Origin: Micromonospora endolithica
Lineage (GTDB): Bacteria > Actinomycetota > Actinomycetes > Mycobacteriales > Micromonosporaceae
Direction: 5' to 3'
NCBI RefSeq assembly: GCF_003626595.1
Contig: NZ_RBAK01000001.1
Span: forward strand, 1,178,001-1,242,000
DNA length: 64,000 bases
Below are positions 24,806 to 33,492 of this stretch, piece by piece. The stretch's first letter is position 1; each line of letters opens with the position of its first letter. The notes beneath the pieces are model-generated. The model saw nothing but the letters and a program-made list of their open reading frames with translations. It was not told where the DNA came from and made no database searches. The translations under genes were made by a program, and so were the position numbers.

Positions 24806-25957
24806 TCAGGCGCCGCTAGCGGCCAGGGCCGGGACGCGGCGCTCGTCGGCCGGAGCGGCCGGCATCGCGGTACGACGGTTGGGCAGCGAGAGCCGGATGA
24901 CCTTCCACCAGGCGGAGGCCACCTGCTTGGGCAGCGGGCCGGTGGTGTACTTCAGCCCGTACCGGTCGAACAGCGCCCGTACCTCGGGGGCGATCTCCTG
25001 GTACCGCTTGCTCGGCAGGTCCGGGAAGAGGTGGTGCTCGATCTGGAACGACAGGTTGCCGGTCATGATGTGCATCAGCCGACTGCCGCTGATGTTGGCC
25101 GAGCCGAGCATCTGCCGCAGGTACCACTCGCCGCGCGTCTCGCCCTCGATGGAGGTCTTGGAGAACGTCTCCACCCCGTTCGGGAAGTGCCCGCACATGA
25201 TCACCGAGTGGCTCCACACGTTGCGGATCATGTTGGCGGTGAAGGTCGCCGCGAGGGTGCTGAGGAAGGACGGGCCGGACAGCAGCGGGTGGATCACGTA
25301 GTCCTTGAGGACCTGGCGCCGGATCTTGCGGCCGACCGCGCGGGCCCGGGCCCGGAACTCCGGGGCCTTGTGCCGCCCCTTCTGCAGATTCCGGCCCAGT
25401 TCCAGGTCGTACGCGGCGATGCCGTACTCGAAGAAGCAGGCGTTGAGGAAGTTCCACAGCGGCTGGCCGAGGTGCATCGGGTGCCACTTCTGGTCCTCGT
25501 CGACGCGCATGATGCCGTACCCGAGGTCGTTGTCCTTGCCGAGCACGTTGGTGTACGTGTGGTGCAGCTGGTTGTGCGAGTGCTTCCACTGGTCGGCCGG
25601 GGAGACGTGGTCCCACTCCCAGGTGGTGGAGTGGATCTTCGGGTCGCGCATGAAGTCGTACTGGCCGTGCAGGATGTTGTGGCCGATCTCCATGTTCTCC
25701 AGGATCTTGGCGATCGACAGGCCGGCGGTGCCGATCAGCCAGGCCGGCGGGAAGAGCGAGAAGAGCAGCACCGCGCGGCTGCCCATCTCCAGGCTCCGCT
25801 GGGTCTTGATGACCTTGCGGATGTAGCGCGCGTCGCTCTCGCCCCGCTCGGCGAGGACCCGGTCGCGGAGCGCGTCGAGTTCCTTGCCGATGATCTCGAT
25901 GTCCTCGGCGGTGAGGTGGCCGATCGGGTTGACGGGCTTCTTCTGGATCACGGTCAC
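24806..25957 (-). CDS. Fatty acid desaturase (DesA3-like)
   Basis: The 383-residue membrane di-iron enzyme introduces a double bond in fatty acyl chains. The three histidine boxes are present: GHNILHGQ (HxxxH), HSHNQLHH (HxxHH) and QIEHHLFP (HxxHH). Hydrophobic stretches around LLFSLFPPAWLIG and HPLLSGPSFLSTLAATF supply membrane contacts. The GTG at 25957 is preferred because GGAG lies 8 bases upstream; a GTG at 25990 would overlap the gene before it. The adjacent reductase gene is the same partner seen beside M. tuberculosis desA3 (Rv3229c with Rv3230c). Confidence 0.93.
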   Translation of the reverse strand: MTVIQKKPVNPIGHLTAEDIEIIGKELDALRDRVLAERGESDARYIRKVIKTQRSLEMGSRAVLLFSLFPPAWLIGTAGLSIAKILENMEIGHNILHGQYDFMRDPKIHSTTWEWDHVSPADQWKHSHNQLHHTYTNVLGKDNDLGYGIMRVDEDQKWHPMHLGQPLWNFLNACFFEYGIAAYDLELGRNLQKGRHKAPEFRARARAVGRKIRRQVLKDYVIHPLLSGPSFLSTLAATFTANMIRNVWSHSVIMCGHFPNGVETFSKTSIEGETRGEWYLRQMLGSANISGSRLMHIMTGNLSFQIEHHLFPDLPSKRYQEIAPEVRALFDRYGLKYTTGPLPKQVASAWWKVIRLSLPNRRTAMPAAPADERRVPALAASGA

Positions 25958-25971
25958 GTCGGTGTCTCCGA

Positions 25972-27063
25972 TCAGTGGTCGATGTGGCACGGGCCGGCCG
26001 CGGCCGACACGCAGGTCTGGATGACGACGCCGTCGCCGGGAACCGCCGTGGTCAGGGCACCGTTGCGCAGGTCGCGGACCGCGCCGGAGCGCAGCGGCAG
26101 GACGCAGCCGAAGCAGATGCCCATCCGGCAGCCCGAGGGCATCAGCACCCCGGCGGCCTCACCGGCGTCCAGCAGCGGGGTCGCGCCGTCGGCCGCGACG
26201 GTGACCCCCGCGCGGCCGAAGGTGACGGTGCCGCCCTCGCCGGGGGTGACCACGACCGGCCGGAAACGCTCGGTGTGCAGAAGCTCGGCCCGGTCGGCGT
26301 CCGCCCAGTGCGCCTCCAGCGCGTCGAGCAGGCCGCGCGGCCCGCAGGCCCAGGTCTCCCGGTCCAGGTGGTCGGGGACGAGCGCGGCGAGGTCGTCGAC
26401 GGTGAGCAGGCCGGCGCTGTCGGTGTGCCGTTCCACCAGCCGCAGGTCGCCGGCGTCGGCCAGGGCCCGCAGCTCGGCGCCGAAGATCACGTCGGCCGGG
26501 GTGGGCGCGGAGTGCACGACGACCACGTCCGCGCCGGCCAGGGCACCGGAGCGGAGGATGCCCATCACCGGCGTGACACCGCTGCCGGCGGTCACGAAGA
26601 GCACCCGTCGCGGTGCGGTGGCGGGTAGCACGAAGTCGCCCCGGGCCTGGTCGAGGTGGACCAGCGTCCCCGGGCGGGTACGGCGGACCAGGTGGTTGCT
26701 GACCACCCCGTCCGGGATGGCCTTCACGGTGATCGCGATCGGGCCGTTGCGCGGGCCGGGAGCGGACGTCACCGAGTAGGCGCGCCACTGGCGGACGCCG
26801 TCGACGTCGACGCCGAGGCGGACGTACTGGCCGGGGGTGTGGCCACGCCAGTCCCGGCCGGGGCGGATCACCAGGGTCGCCGCGTCGGCGGTCTCCGGGC
26901 GTACGGCCAGCACCCGCCCGCGCAGGTCGGCGCCGGCGCGCAGCGGGGCGACCAGGTCGAGGTAGTCGTCGGGCAGCAGTGGGGTGGTGACCGCCGCGGC
27001 GAGCCGCAGGATCCGGCCGCGCAGGGACGGGGTCGCGGTAGACCGAGGGACGGTGGTGGTCAT
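25972..27063 (-). CDS. Ferredoxin-NADP reductase-type electron donor for the desaturase
   Basis: The 363-residue protein combines an FAD domain (RAYSVTSAPGP, binding flavin), an NAD(P) domain (VLFVTAGSGVTPVMGIL, ETWACGPRGLLDAL) and a C-terminal plant-type 2Fe-2S ferredoxin (SGCRMGICFGC with the last cysteine in IQTCVSA). It passes electrons from NAD(P)H to the desaturase, as Rv3230c does for DesA3. The ATG at 27063 gives the natural start MTTTVPRST; longer frames have none. It is the first gene of the two-gene operon and divergent from a PucR-type regulator 84 bp away. Confidence 0.92.
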   Translation of the reverse strand: MTTTVPRSTATPSLRGRILRLAAAVTTPLLPDDYLDLVAPLRAGADLRGRVLAVRPETADAATLVIRPGRDWRGHTPGQYVRLGVDVDGVRQWRAYSVTSAPGPRNGPIAITVKAIPDGVVSNHLVRRTRPGTLVHLDQARGDFVLPATAPRRVLFVTAGSGVTPVMGILRSGALAGADVVVVHSAPTPADVIFGAELRALADAGDLRLVERHTDSAGLLTVDDLAALVPDHLDRETWACGPRGLLDALEAHWADADRAELLHTERFRPVVVTPGEGGTVTFGRAGVTVAADGATPLLDAGEAAGVLMPSGCRMGICFGCVLPLRSGAVRDLRNGALTTAVPGDGVVIQTCVSAAAGPCHIDH

Positions 27064-27147
27064 AATCCGATGGTCGCGGCAGAATGGCATAAAAGCTTGC
27101 CCTTCCGAGGTGAACCGGGCCAACTGTTTTGTTCGGAGGTGACAAAG

Positions 27148-28389
27148 ATGCCGGAAAGCTTCGAAGCGACCCGGCGCGCCGCCCACCTCGAACTCGACGC
27201 GCCGGTGGCCGGCGCGCTGCGCGACCGGCTGCCGGTGCTGGCCGCACGCACGGTCAGCGCCATCACCGCGGAGGTACCCAGCTATTCGGGCACCCTAACC
27301 GGCCAGATGCGCGCGAAGATCGAGAACGCGGTGCAGCTCGCGTTGGGCACGTTCCTCCAGCTCATCGAGTGCCCGCAGGGCGCCGGGCCGAGCACGCCGC
27401 TGGCCTCCGCGCTGGAGGCGGCGTACGCACTGGGCAGCGGCGAGGCCCGCTCGGGCCGGAGCATGGACGCGCTGCTGGCCGCGTACCGGGTCGGTGCCCG
27501 GGTGTCCTGGCGGGAGATGGCCACCACCACCGTCCAGGGCGGGCTGTCCGCCGCGACCGTCGCCGAGTTCGCCGAGCTGATGTTCGCCTACATCGACGAA
27601 CTCTCCGCCGCCAGCGTGGCCGGGCACTCCGACGAGTTGGCAAGCGTCGGCCGGGCCCAACGCCGCAGCCTGGAACGCCTCGCCGGGCAACTGCTCGCCG
27701 GGGAGCCGGAGGAGACGCTGCTGCGCAGCGCCGACCGGGCCGGGTGGCCACCGCCGCAGACGCTCACCGTCGTACTCCTGCCCCGGGCCAACCTGCGGGC
27801 GGCGCTCGCGCTGCTGCCCGGGCACACCCTGGAGGGCGCCGACGACCTGCCGGAGGTCGGACCCGGCGAGGACCTGGCCGTGCTGCTGGTGCCGGACGCG
27901 CACGGCGACCGGCGGCGGCAGCTCGCCCGGACGCTGCGCGGGCGGCGCGCCGCGGTCGGCCCGGCCCGGCCGTGGACCGAGGCGTCGGCCTCCTACCGGC
28001 GGGTCACCCGGACCCTCGCCCTCGGCCTGCGGCCGCCCGCCGACGGCGCGCCGCTGGACACCGAGGAGCACCTCGCCGCACTGGTGCTCAGCGTGGACCC
28101 GGAGGGCCTGGCCGACCTGCGCGCCCGGGTGCTGGCGCCACTGGCGACGCTGCCGCCGGCCACCGCCGAACGGCTCACCGAGACCCTGCGGTCCTGGCTG
28201 CTGCACCACGGCCGGCGCGACGACGTCGCCGCCGACCTCTTCGTGCACCCGCAGACGGTGCGGTACCGGATGGCCAAACTCCGCGAGCTGTACGGCGACC
28301 GCCTGCACGACCCGGCCACCACCCTCGACCTCACCGTCGCCCTGGCCTTCCCGCCGCGGACGGACGTCGACGAGCGGGCCGACGCCTGA
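27148..28389 (+). CDS. PucR-type helix-turn-helix regulator
   Basis: The 413-residue protein ends with a PucR/CdaR-type HTH: RDDVAADLFVHPQTVRYRMA followed by KLRELYG. The N-terminal two-thirds is a helical sensor-like domain (about residues 1-170, with GRSMDALLAAYRVGARVSWR) and a degenerate GGDEF-like segment. GGAGGTG precedes the ATG. It is divergent from the ferredoxin reductase/desaturase operon, and control of that operon is likely though unproven. The effector is unknown. Confidence 0.85.
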   Translation: MPESFEATRRAAHLELDAPVAGALRDRLPVLAARTVSAITAEVPSYSGTLTGQMRAKIENAVQLALGTFLQLIECPQGAGPSTPLASALEAAYALGSGEARSGRSMDALLAAYRVGARVSWREMATTTVQGGLSAATVAEFAELMFAYIDELSAASVAGHSDELASVGRAQRRSLERLAGQLLAGEPEETLLRSADRAGWPPPQTLTVVLLPRANLRAALALLPGHTLEGADDLPEVGPGEDLAVLLVPDAHGDRRRQLARTLRGRRAAVGPARPWTEASASYRRVTRTLALGLRPPADGAPLDTEEHLAALVLSVDPEGLADLRARVLAPLATLPPATAERLTETLRSWLLHHGRRDDVAADLFVHPQTVRYRMAKLRELYGDRLHDPATTLDLTVALAFPPRTDVDERADA

Positions 28390-28390
28390 C

Positions 28391-28430
28391 CGCCGGCCGC
28401 CGACGGGGTGTCCCCCGTCGGCGGCCGGCG
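28391..28430. terminator. Perfect 18-bp bidirectional terminator
   Basis: CGCCGGCCGCCGACGGGG (28391-28408) pairs perfectly with 28413-28430 around a 4-base loop TGTC. It lies between the convergent regulator and membrane protein genes, two bases after the regulator stop. Confidence 0.85.
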
Positions 28431-28442
28431 ACTCACCCCGCG

Positions 28443-28862
28443 TCAGCGGTCCCGGCGCAGGCCGATCCACTGGACCGCGGCGAACCCGGCCACGGCGGCG
28501 GCCTGCGCGGCGATCACGACGACGCCGACCATGGTCGGCGTGAACCACCCGCCGGCCAGCAGCACGACGCTGTCCACCGCCCAGATCAGGTTCACCACGA
28601 CGACCACGGCGGCGGCGCGACGGTCGATCCTCGGGCGGGCGGCGAGCAGCCACAACGCGGCGGCGTAGCCGAGCAGGAAGATCCCCACCGGCACCAGCAG
28701 CGCGGTGGGCAGGCCGAGCGGATCGGCGACGAGAGCGGCGCCGGGCGCGAACGCGAGCCCGCTGGCGCCGGAGGCGAGCGCGTCGATCCGCAGGGCGAGG
28801 CGCAGCAGTGACCGGTCGGTCCCGGCGGTTACGGCGGTGCGGGCGGTCAGGTCGGCGGTCAT
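28443..28862 (-). CDS. Small four-helix membrane protein
   Basis: The 139-residue protein has four hydrophobic helices (for example LLVPVGIFLLGYAAALWLLA and VVVVVNLIWAVDSVVLLAGG) and a short basic C-terminus QWIGLRRDR. The ATG at 28862 has AAAGGGAG upstream and is preferred to an earlier start. It resembles the widespread SPW/DUF-type small membrane proteins of actinomycetes, with no known function. Confidence 0.65.
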   Translation of the reverse strand: MTADLTARTAVTAGTDRSLLRLALRIDALASGASGLAFAPGAALVADPLGLPTALLVPVGIFLLGYAAALWLLAARPRIDRRAAAVVVVVNLIWAVDSVVLLAGGWFTPTMVGVVVIAAQAAAVAGFAAVQWIGLRRDR

Positions 28863-28976
28863 GGTGGACTCCCTTTCGTCGTTCGGGAGCACCACCGTCG
28901 GCCGGAATCCGCTGCCAGGGCGACACCGGACGCTGCCATGTTCTGCCAGTTGACCGGAACAATCACCGCGGATCGG

Positions 28977-30329
28977 TCACAACCGGCTACGCAGGTCGGT
29001 GGCGACGAGTCGGGCGGCGGCGTTCTGCCAGTTGTGCAGGGTCCGCTCCGGCACGTCCCGCCGGAACCATCCGAGGGCCTCCCGGCCGGGGGTGTCCAGC
29101 CCGCGCGTCTCGACGTGCCGGCGGTAGGGACGGATGCCGACCACGTAGGAGAAGTAGAGCGCGTTGTAGTAACGCCACTCGGCGCTGGTGCCGAACTCCC
29201 CGTCCCGGGGCTTGAGCCGCACGATGCTCTCCAGCAGCAACCCCTTCAACTCGGCCGCCCGCTCCACCGGCTGGTCGTCGACACCCCGCGCGGCCAGTCG
29301 CTTGTCGATCTCCGGATGGGCGGTCAGCGGACTGGCGACCAGCCGCCCGAGGTCGCCGTAGTGGCTGAGTGCCCGGCGGGTGAGCCGGGCGAACTCCGCC
29401 TCGTCCAGCGCCGCCAGCCGGGTCGCGTCGTCACGGCGGGGCAGCGCGTCGGCAGCCGACCGCAGCTCGGCCCTGGTGCGCGCCACCGTTGGGGATCCGG
29501 TGAACACCAACCGGTCCAGGGCGTTCTGGAAGGGGCTGGCCAGCACCTGCACGGCGATCGCGGCGGCGACCGTGCCGAACAGCAGCGCCACCACCGCCGT
29601 ACCGGCGCGAGGGGCGACCAGCAGCGCCACCGCCACCTGACCACCGAACAACGCCGTCGCCACGCCGGCGGCCAGGGCCGAGCGGGCCATGTCGGCGCGC
29701 AGCGTCTCCCCCTCGGCGAACGCGTCGAACGCGGCCACGGCGACGCCCAGCAGCGCCAGGTCCAGCCCGACGGCGCCGAGGGCGACGGCGCGGGGCAGCA
29801 GGTCACCCGGTAGCAGCACCAGGCTCAGACCGAGGCCGAGCAGGAGGGTGACCACCACGGTGACACCGGCCGGGCCGGCCGGACGCAGTGCCCGACGGTG
29901 CCGCAGCACCAGCACGTACACGCCGAGCAGCGGTAGGAGGACCGCCGCTCCGGCCACCGTCCGCGCCGGCGCCCCGGTGAGCGACCCGGTGGCGCCGAGG
30001 GCCACCAGGGTGGCCCCCAGCACCGGCGCGACGAGCCGCCACGCCCGGTCCAGCCGGGCCCGCAGCGCGACCGGTTCGGGCAGCAGGGCCAGGAGCACCC
30101 CGGTCCAGGCCAGGGCCGGCAGATGGGCCAGACCACCGCCGACCTCGGTCAGCCGCCGCGCGACCGCGCCCTGCGCCGCGACGGCCAGGCCGTCGCAGGC
30201 CAGCACCAGGGCGTACGCGAGCAGGCCCACCCCGGCACGGCACAGGACCGGCTGCCGAGGATTACGGGCGAGCAGGTAGAGACCGAGCCACCAGGCGAGG
30301 CCGAACGCGGTCACCGCGACGGCGGTCAT
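28977..30329 (-). CDS. Polytopic membrane protein with soluble C-terminal domain, unknown function
   Basis: The 450-residue product has eight or nine helices in its first 280 residues. Some spacing resembles the seven-helix sensor region of histidine kinases. A hydrophilic domain of about 170 residues follows, with SPFQNALDRLVF, RALSHYGDLGRLVASPL and EWRYYNALYFSYVVGIRPYR. No kinase, cyclase or HTH motif is visible. It starts with an ATG and lies between a small membrane protein and the copper ATPase, all on the minus strand. I do not recognise a family. Confidence 0.6.
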   Translation of the reverse strand: MTAVAVTAFGLAWWLGLYLLARNPRQPVLCRAGVGLLAYALVLACDGLAVAAQGAVARRLTEVGGGLAHLPALAWTGVLLALLPEPVALRARLDRAWRLVAPVLGATLVALGATGSLTGAPARTVAGAAVLLPLLGVYVLVLRHRRALRPAGPAGVTVVVTLLLGLGLSLVLLPGDLLPRAVALGAVGLDLALLGVAVAAFDAFAEGETLRADMARSALAAGVATALFGGQVAVALLVAPRAGTAVVALLFGTVAAAIAVQVLASPFQNALDRLVFTGSPTVARTRAELRSAADALPRRDDATRLAALDEAEFARLTRRALSHYGDLGRLVASPLTAHPEIDKRLAARGVDDQPVERAAELKGLLLESIVRLKPRDGEFGTSAEWRYYNALYFSYVVGIRPYRRHVETRGLDTPGREALGWFRRDVPERTLHNWQNAAARLVATDLRSRL

Positions 30330-30404
30330 GGCCGGTCCACACGTCGATCAGGCACCACGTCATGGTGCCGTACCCCACGAGGTGCGGACCGGCCCGGTGT
30401 GCCG

Positions 30405-32537
30405 TCAGTGTTGGTCGGGGACGAGCCGCACCCGGCGCAGCAGTTGCGCGTTGAGGGCCACCACGATCGTCGAGGCGGACATGAGCACCGCGCCGACCGC
30501 CGGGCTGAGGGTGAACCCGGCCCAGGCGAACACGCCGGCGGCGAGCGGGAGGGCCACCACGTTGTAGCCGGCCGCCCACGCGAGGTTCTGCACCATTTTC
30601 CGGTACGCCGCCCGGGACAGCCGGATGACGCCGGTGACCGCACGCGGGTCCGACGAGGCGAGGATCACCCCGGCGGACTCGATCGCCACGTCGGTGCCGG
30701 CGCCGATGGCCAGGCCGACGTCGGCACGGGCCAGGGCCGGCGCGTCGTTGACCCCGTCGCCGACCATGGCCACGGTCAGGCCCCGGCGCTGCAACTCGGC
30801 CACCGCACGGTCCTTGTCGGCGGGTAGGACCTCGGCGAAGACCTCGTCCACGCCGGGCCGGAACCCGAGGTCGGCGGCGACCGCCTCGGCGACCGTCCGG
30901 GCGTCTCCGGTGATCATCGCGATCTTCCGGATGCCCTGGGCGCGGAGTTCGGCGATGGCGGCGCGGGCCTCCGGCCGCACCTCGTCCTCCAGGGCCAACG
31001 CTCCGGCCACGACCGGTCGCCCGCCGTCGGGGAGTCGGACCAGGTGCAGCACCGCCGCACCCCGGGCGGACCAGCCGTCGGTGGCGGTGACCAGGTCGTC
31101 CGGCACGGTCACGTCCCACTCGCGCAGCAGCGCCGGCCCGCCGACCGCCCAGGTGGCGCCGTCGACCACGGCCTGCACGCCCCGGCCGGTCAGCGACCGG
31201 AACTCCCGGGCGGTGGCCCGCGGTCCCCGCTGTTCCGCCGCCGCGACGATCGCCCGGGCCAGCGGGTGTTCGCTGTCCGCCTCGACGGCGGCGGCCACCC
31301 GCAGCACCTCGTCCTCGGTGGATCCACCGGCGGCGGCGACGGCGGTGAGGGTGTGCGACCCCTTGGTGAGGGTGCCGGTCTTGTCGAACAGCACGGCGTC
31401 CACGGTCCGCATCCGCTCCAGTGCCAGCCGGTCCTTGACCAGGATGCCGGCCTTGGCGGAGACCGCCGTGGACAGGGCGATCACCAGCGGAATGGCCAGC
31501 CCGAGGGCGTGCGGGCAGGCGATCACCAGCACCGTCACGGTCCGGACCACCGACTGGTCGGCGTTTCCGAGTGCCCACCAGGTGACGAAGGTGACCAGCG
31601 CGGCGGTGGTGGCGACGTAGAACAGCAGCGCCGCGAAGCGGTCGGCGAGCACCTGCGCCCGTCCGCCGCCGGCCTGCGCCTGGGCGACCAGCCGGCCGAT
31701 CCCGGCCAACGCGGTGTCCTCACCGACGGCGTCGACGCGGACCCGCAACGCCGAGTCGGTGGCGACCGTGCCGGCGACCACCCGGTCGGAGACGCCACGG
31801 GGCACCGGCCGGGACTCTCCGGTGATCATCGACTCGTCCAGCTCGGCGGCGCCGTCGACGATCCGCCCGTCGGCGGGTACCCGGGCACCAGAGCGGATCA
31901 GCACCACGTCGTCGACGCGCAGCTCGGTGACCGGCACCCGGGTTACCGTGCCGTCCTCGGCGATCCGCTCGGCGTCGTCGGGCAGCAGCGTGGCGAGGGC
32001 GGCGAGGGCACCCTGGGCCTGGCCGATCGCCTTCATCTCCTGCCAGTGGCCGAACAGCATGATGGTGACCAGCGCGGCCAGCTCCCACCAGAAGTCCAGG
32101 TCGAAGACACCGAGGCTGGTCGACAGCGAGGCCAGGTACGCGACCGTGATGGCCATCGAGATCAGCAGCATCATGCCCGGCGCCCGGTCGCGGATCTCGC
32201 GGACGGCGCCGACGAGGAACGCCCAACCGCCGTAGAGGAAGACCACCGAGCCGAGGACCGGGCCGACCAGGTCCCGCCCGGGGAAGTCCAGCGAGTAACC
32301 GAACCAGTCCATCACCATGTGGCTGGTGACCACGATCGGCACGGTCAGGGCGAGGCTCAGCCAGAACCGCCGGCGGAACTGCTCCGGGTCGTGCCCGGCG
32401 TGCTTGTCGTGCCCGGCGTCGTTGTCGCGGCCGGCGTGCCCGTCGTGGCCGCTCCGGTGCCGGTCGTGGCCGGCGTGCGTGTCCCGCCCGGCCGTGCCCG
32501 GCTCGACCGGGCGGTTCACCGCGTGCTCATGGTCCAT
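30405..32537 (-). CDS. copB: Copper-translocating P-type ATPase (CopB-like, P1B)
   Basis: The 710-residue pump has a histidine-rich N-terminus (repeats such as HAGHD and GHDGHAG), eight membrane helices, the metal-site motif CPH (VIACPHALGLAIPL), the phosphorylation site DKTGTLTKG, TGES (MITGESRPVP) and the hinge MVGDGVNDAPALARAD. CPH and a His-rich tail are features of CopB-type P1B-3 pumps that export copper or silver. The ATG at 32537 is chosen because GGAGG lies just upstream; earlier ATGs fall within or next to an operator. Two CsoR-like dyads lie in the promoter. Confidence 0.92.
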   Translation of the reverse strand: MDHEHAVNRPVEPGTAGRDTHAGHDRHRSGHDGHAGRDNDAGHDKHAGHDPEQFRRRFWLSLALTVPIVVTSHMVMDWFGYSLDFPGRDLVGPVLGSVVFLYGGWAFLVGAVREIRDRAPGMMLLISMAITVAYLASLSTSLGVFDLDFWWELAALVTIMLFGHWQEMKAIGQAQGALAALATLLPDDAERIAEDGTVTRVPVTELRVDDVVLIRSGARVPADGRIVDGAAELDESMITGESRPVPRGVSDRVVAGTVATDSALRVRVDAVGEDTALAGIGRLVAQAQAGGGRAQVLADRFAALLFYVATTAALVTFVTWWALGNADQSVVRTVTVLVIACPHALGLAIPLVIALSTAVSAKAGILVKDRLALERMRTVDAVLFDKTGTLTKGSHTLTAVAAAGGSTEDEVLRVAAAVEADSEHPLARAIVAAAEQRGPRATAREFRSLTGRGVQAVVDGATWAVGGPALLREWDVTVPDDLVTATDGWSARGAAVLHLVRLPDGGRPVVAGALALEDEVRPEARAAIAELRAQGIRKIAMITGDARTVAEAVAADLGFRPGVDEVFAEVLPADKDRAVAELQRRGLTVAMVGDGVNDAPALARADVGLAIGAGTDVAIESAGVILASSDPRAVTGVIRLSRAAYRKMVQNLAWAAGYNVVALPLAAGVFAWAGFTLSPAVGAVLMSASTIVVALNAQLLRRVRLVPDQH

Positions 32538-32561
32538 CCCGTCCACCTCCATCAGCACCAT

Positions 32562-32578
32562 ATACCCCCCAGGGGTAT
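32562..32578. promoter_or_regulatory. CsoR-type operator A for copB
   Basis: ATACCCC and GGGGTAT form 7-bp arms around CCA, 25 bp before the ATPase start. The outer sequence matches the cstR-operon dyad, but the site is 17 rather than 16 bp. It is probably the copper-CsoR version. Confidence 0.75.
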
Positions 32579-32587
32579 ATAGGCAAC

Positions 32588-32602
32588 TACCCCCGAGGGG
32601 TA
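32588..32602. promoter_or_regulatory. CsoR-type operator B for copB
   Basis: TACCCC and GGGGTA form 6-bp arms around CGA. It lies 26 bp (centre to centre 25) upstream of operator A, which suggests cooperative binding of repressor tetramers on one face of the DNA. Confidence 0.65.
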
Positions 32603-32629
32603 CCGGCTCGACCGAGGACGGGTGTCTCG

Positions 32630-32710
32630 CGGCCCCTTTGCTCTGCTTCAACGGACGCAACGGTTATCGGCCCGATCCGTTGCGTGAGGTGAAGCAGAGC
32701 AAAGGGGCCG
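32630..32710. repeat. Long compound hairpin between methyltransferase and copB
   Basis: A 21-bp perfect stem (32630-32650 with 32690-32710; core CCCCTTTGCTCTGCTTCA) encloses a second 9-bp stem ACGCAACGG / CCGTTGCGT (32655-32663 and 32677-32685) and then ATCG/CGAT. It lies downstream of the methyltransferase stop on the minus strand and upstream of the copper promoter, so it can insulate them. The form suggests a genus-wide repeat. Confidence 0.75.
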
Positions 32711-32799
32711 GGCGGGGTGTGTCCGGGTGACCCGGACCCGGCGCGCGCCGGCCGGCGGCGGGACGGCACGACGGGCGGCGGGACGGCACGACGGGCGGG

Positions 32800-33492
32800 T
32801 CAACCTCGACGGGCCAGCTCGCCGAACCACCGCCGGCCGGCGGCGAAGAGGGTTCGGACGTTCAGGCCCGCGGCGACCGCGACCCCGTGCGCCGCCACGG
32901 TGTCCAGCCGCGCCCACCGGAACGCCGCACCCGGACGCGGCTCGCCGTCGGCGTCGCGGGACACCAGCCGGGAGTGTCCGCGCCACAGCCCCGGCCCGGG
33001 CGCTTCCAGCTCCACCAGCACGGTCCCGTCCGCGCGGAGCAGGTCACGGCACCGCGCGAGCAGTGCCACCGGATCACCGCCGATGCCGATGTTGCCGTCC
33101 ATCAGCAGCACGTGCGCCCACCGGCCCTCCGCGGGCAGGGGCGCGAACACGTCCCGCCGCAGCGCGACCACGCCACGGGACCGGGCCAGGCGCACCGCGT
33201 ACGACGAGACGTCGACGCCGACCGCCGCGTGACCGGCGCGGGCCAGCGCGAGGGTGAGCCGGCCCGGCCCGCAGCCGACGTCCAGGGTGGGCCCGGCGCA
33301 CCGGGCCACCACCGCCCGGGTCGCGGGCTCCGGCGGCCCGTGCCACCGGCGTACCGGCAACGCCCGGTGTCGCCCGTCGTCGTGCACCAGCCAGTGCGGG
33401 CCGGGCCGGTCCCGCAGGGCGGCGGCGAAGACGTCCCCGGCCCGGTCCCGGCGAGGTGTCCCGGCGGGGGCCGGCAGCAGGTCGTTGGTCAC
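32800..33492 (-). CDS. Class I SAM-dependent methyltransferase
   Basis: The 230-residue protein has motif I TLDVGCGPGRLTLALARAGH, GVDVSSYAVRLARSRG as strand 2, and HVLLMDGNIGIGGDP in the motif II/III region. The conserved N-terminal segment is ALPVRRWHGPPEPATRAVVA. It starts at a GTG overlapping the DUF2064 gene stop (GTGA), so it is translated with it. It is the last gene of a three-gene operon with GT2 and DUF2064. The substrate is unknown, possibly the glycolipid or glycan made by the partners. Confidence 0.85.
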   Translation of the reverse strand: MTNDLLPAPAGTPRRDRAGDVFAAALRDRPGPHWLVHDDGRHRALPVRRWHGPPEPATRAVVARCAGPTLDVGCGPGRLTLALARAGHAAVGVDVSSYAVRLARSRGVVALRRDVFAPLPAEGRWAHVLLMDGNIGIGGDPVALLARCRDLLRADGTVLVELEAPGPGLWRGHSRLVSRDADGEPRPGAAFRWARLDTVAAHGVAVAAGLNVRTLFAAGRRWFGELARRG

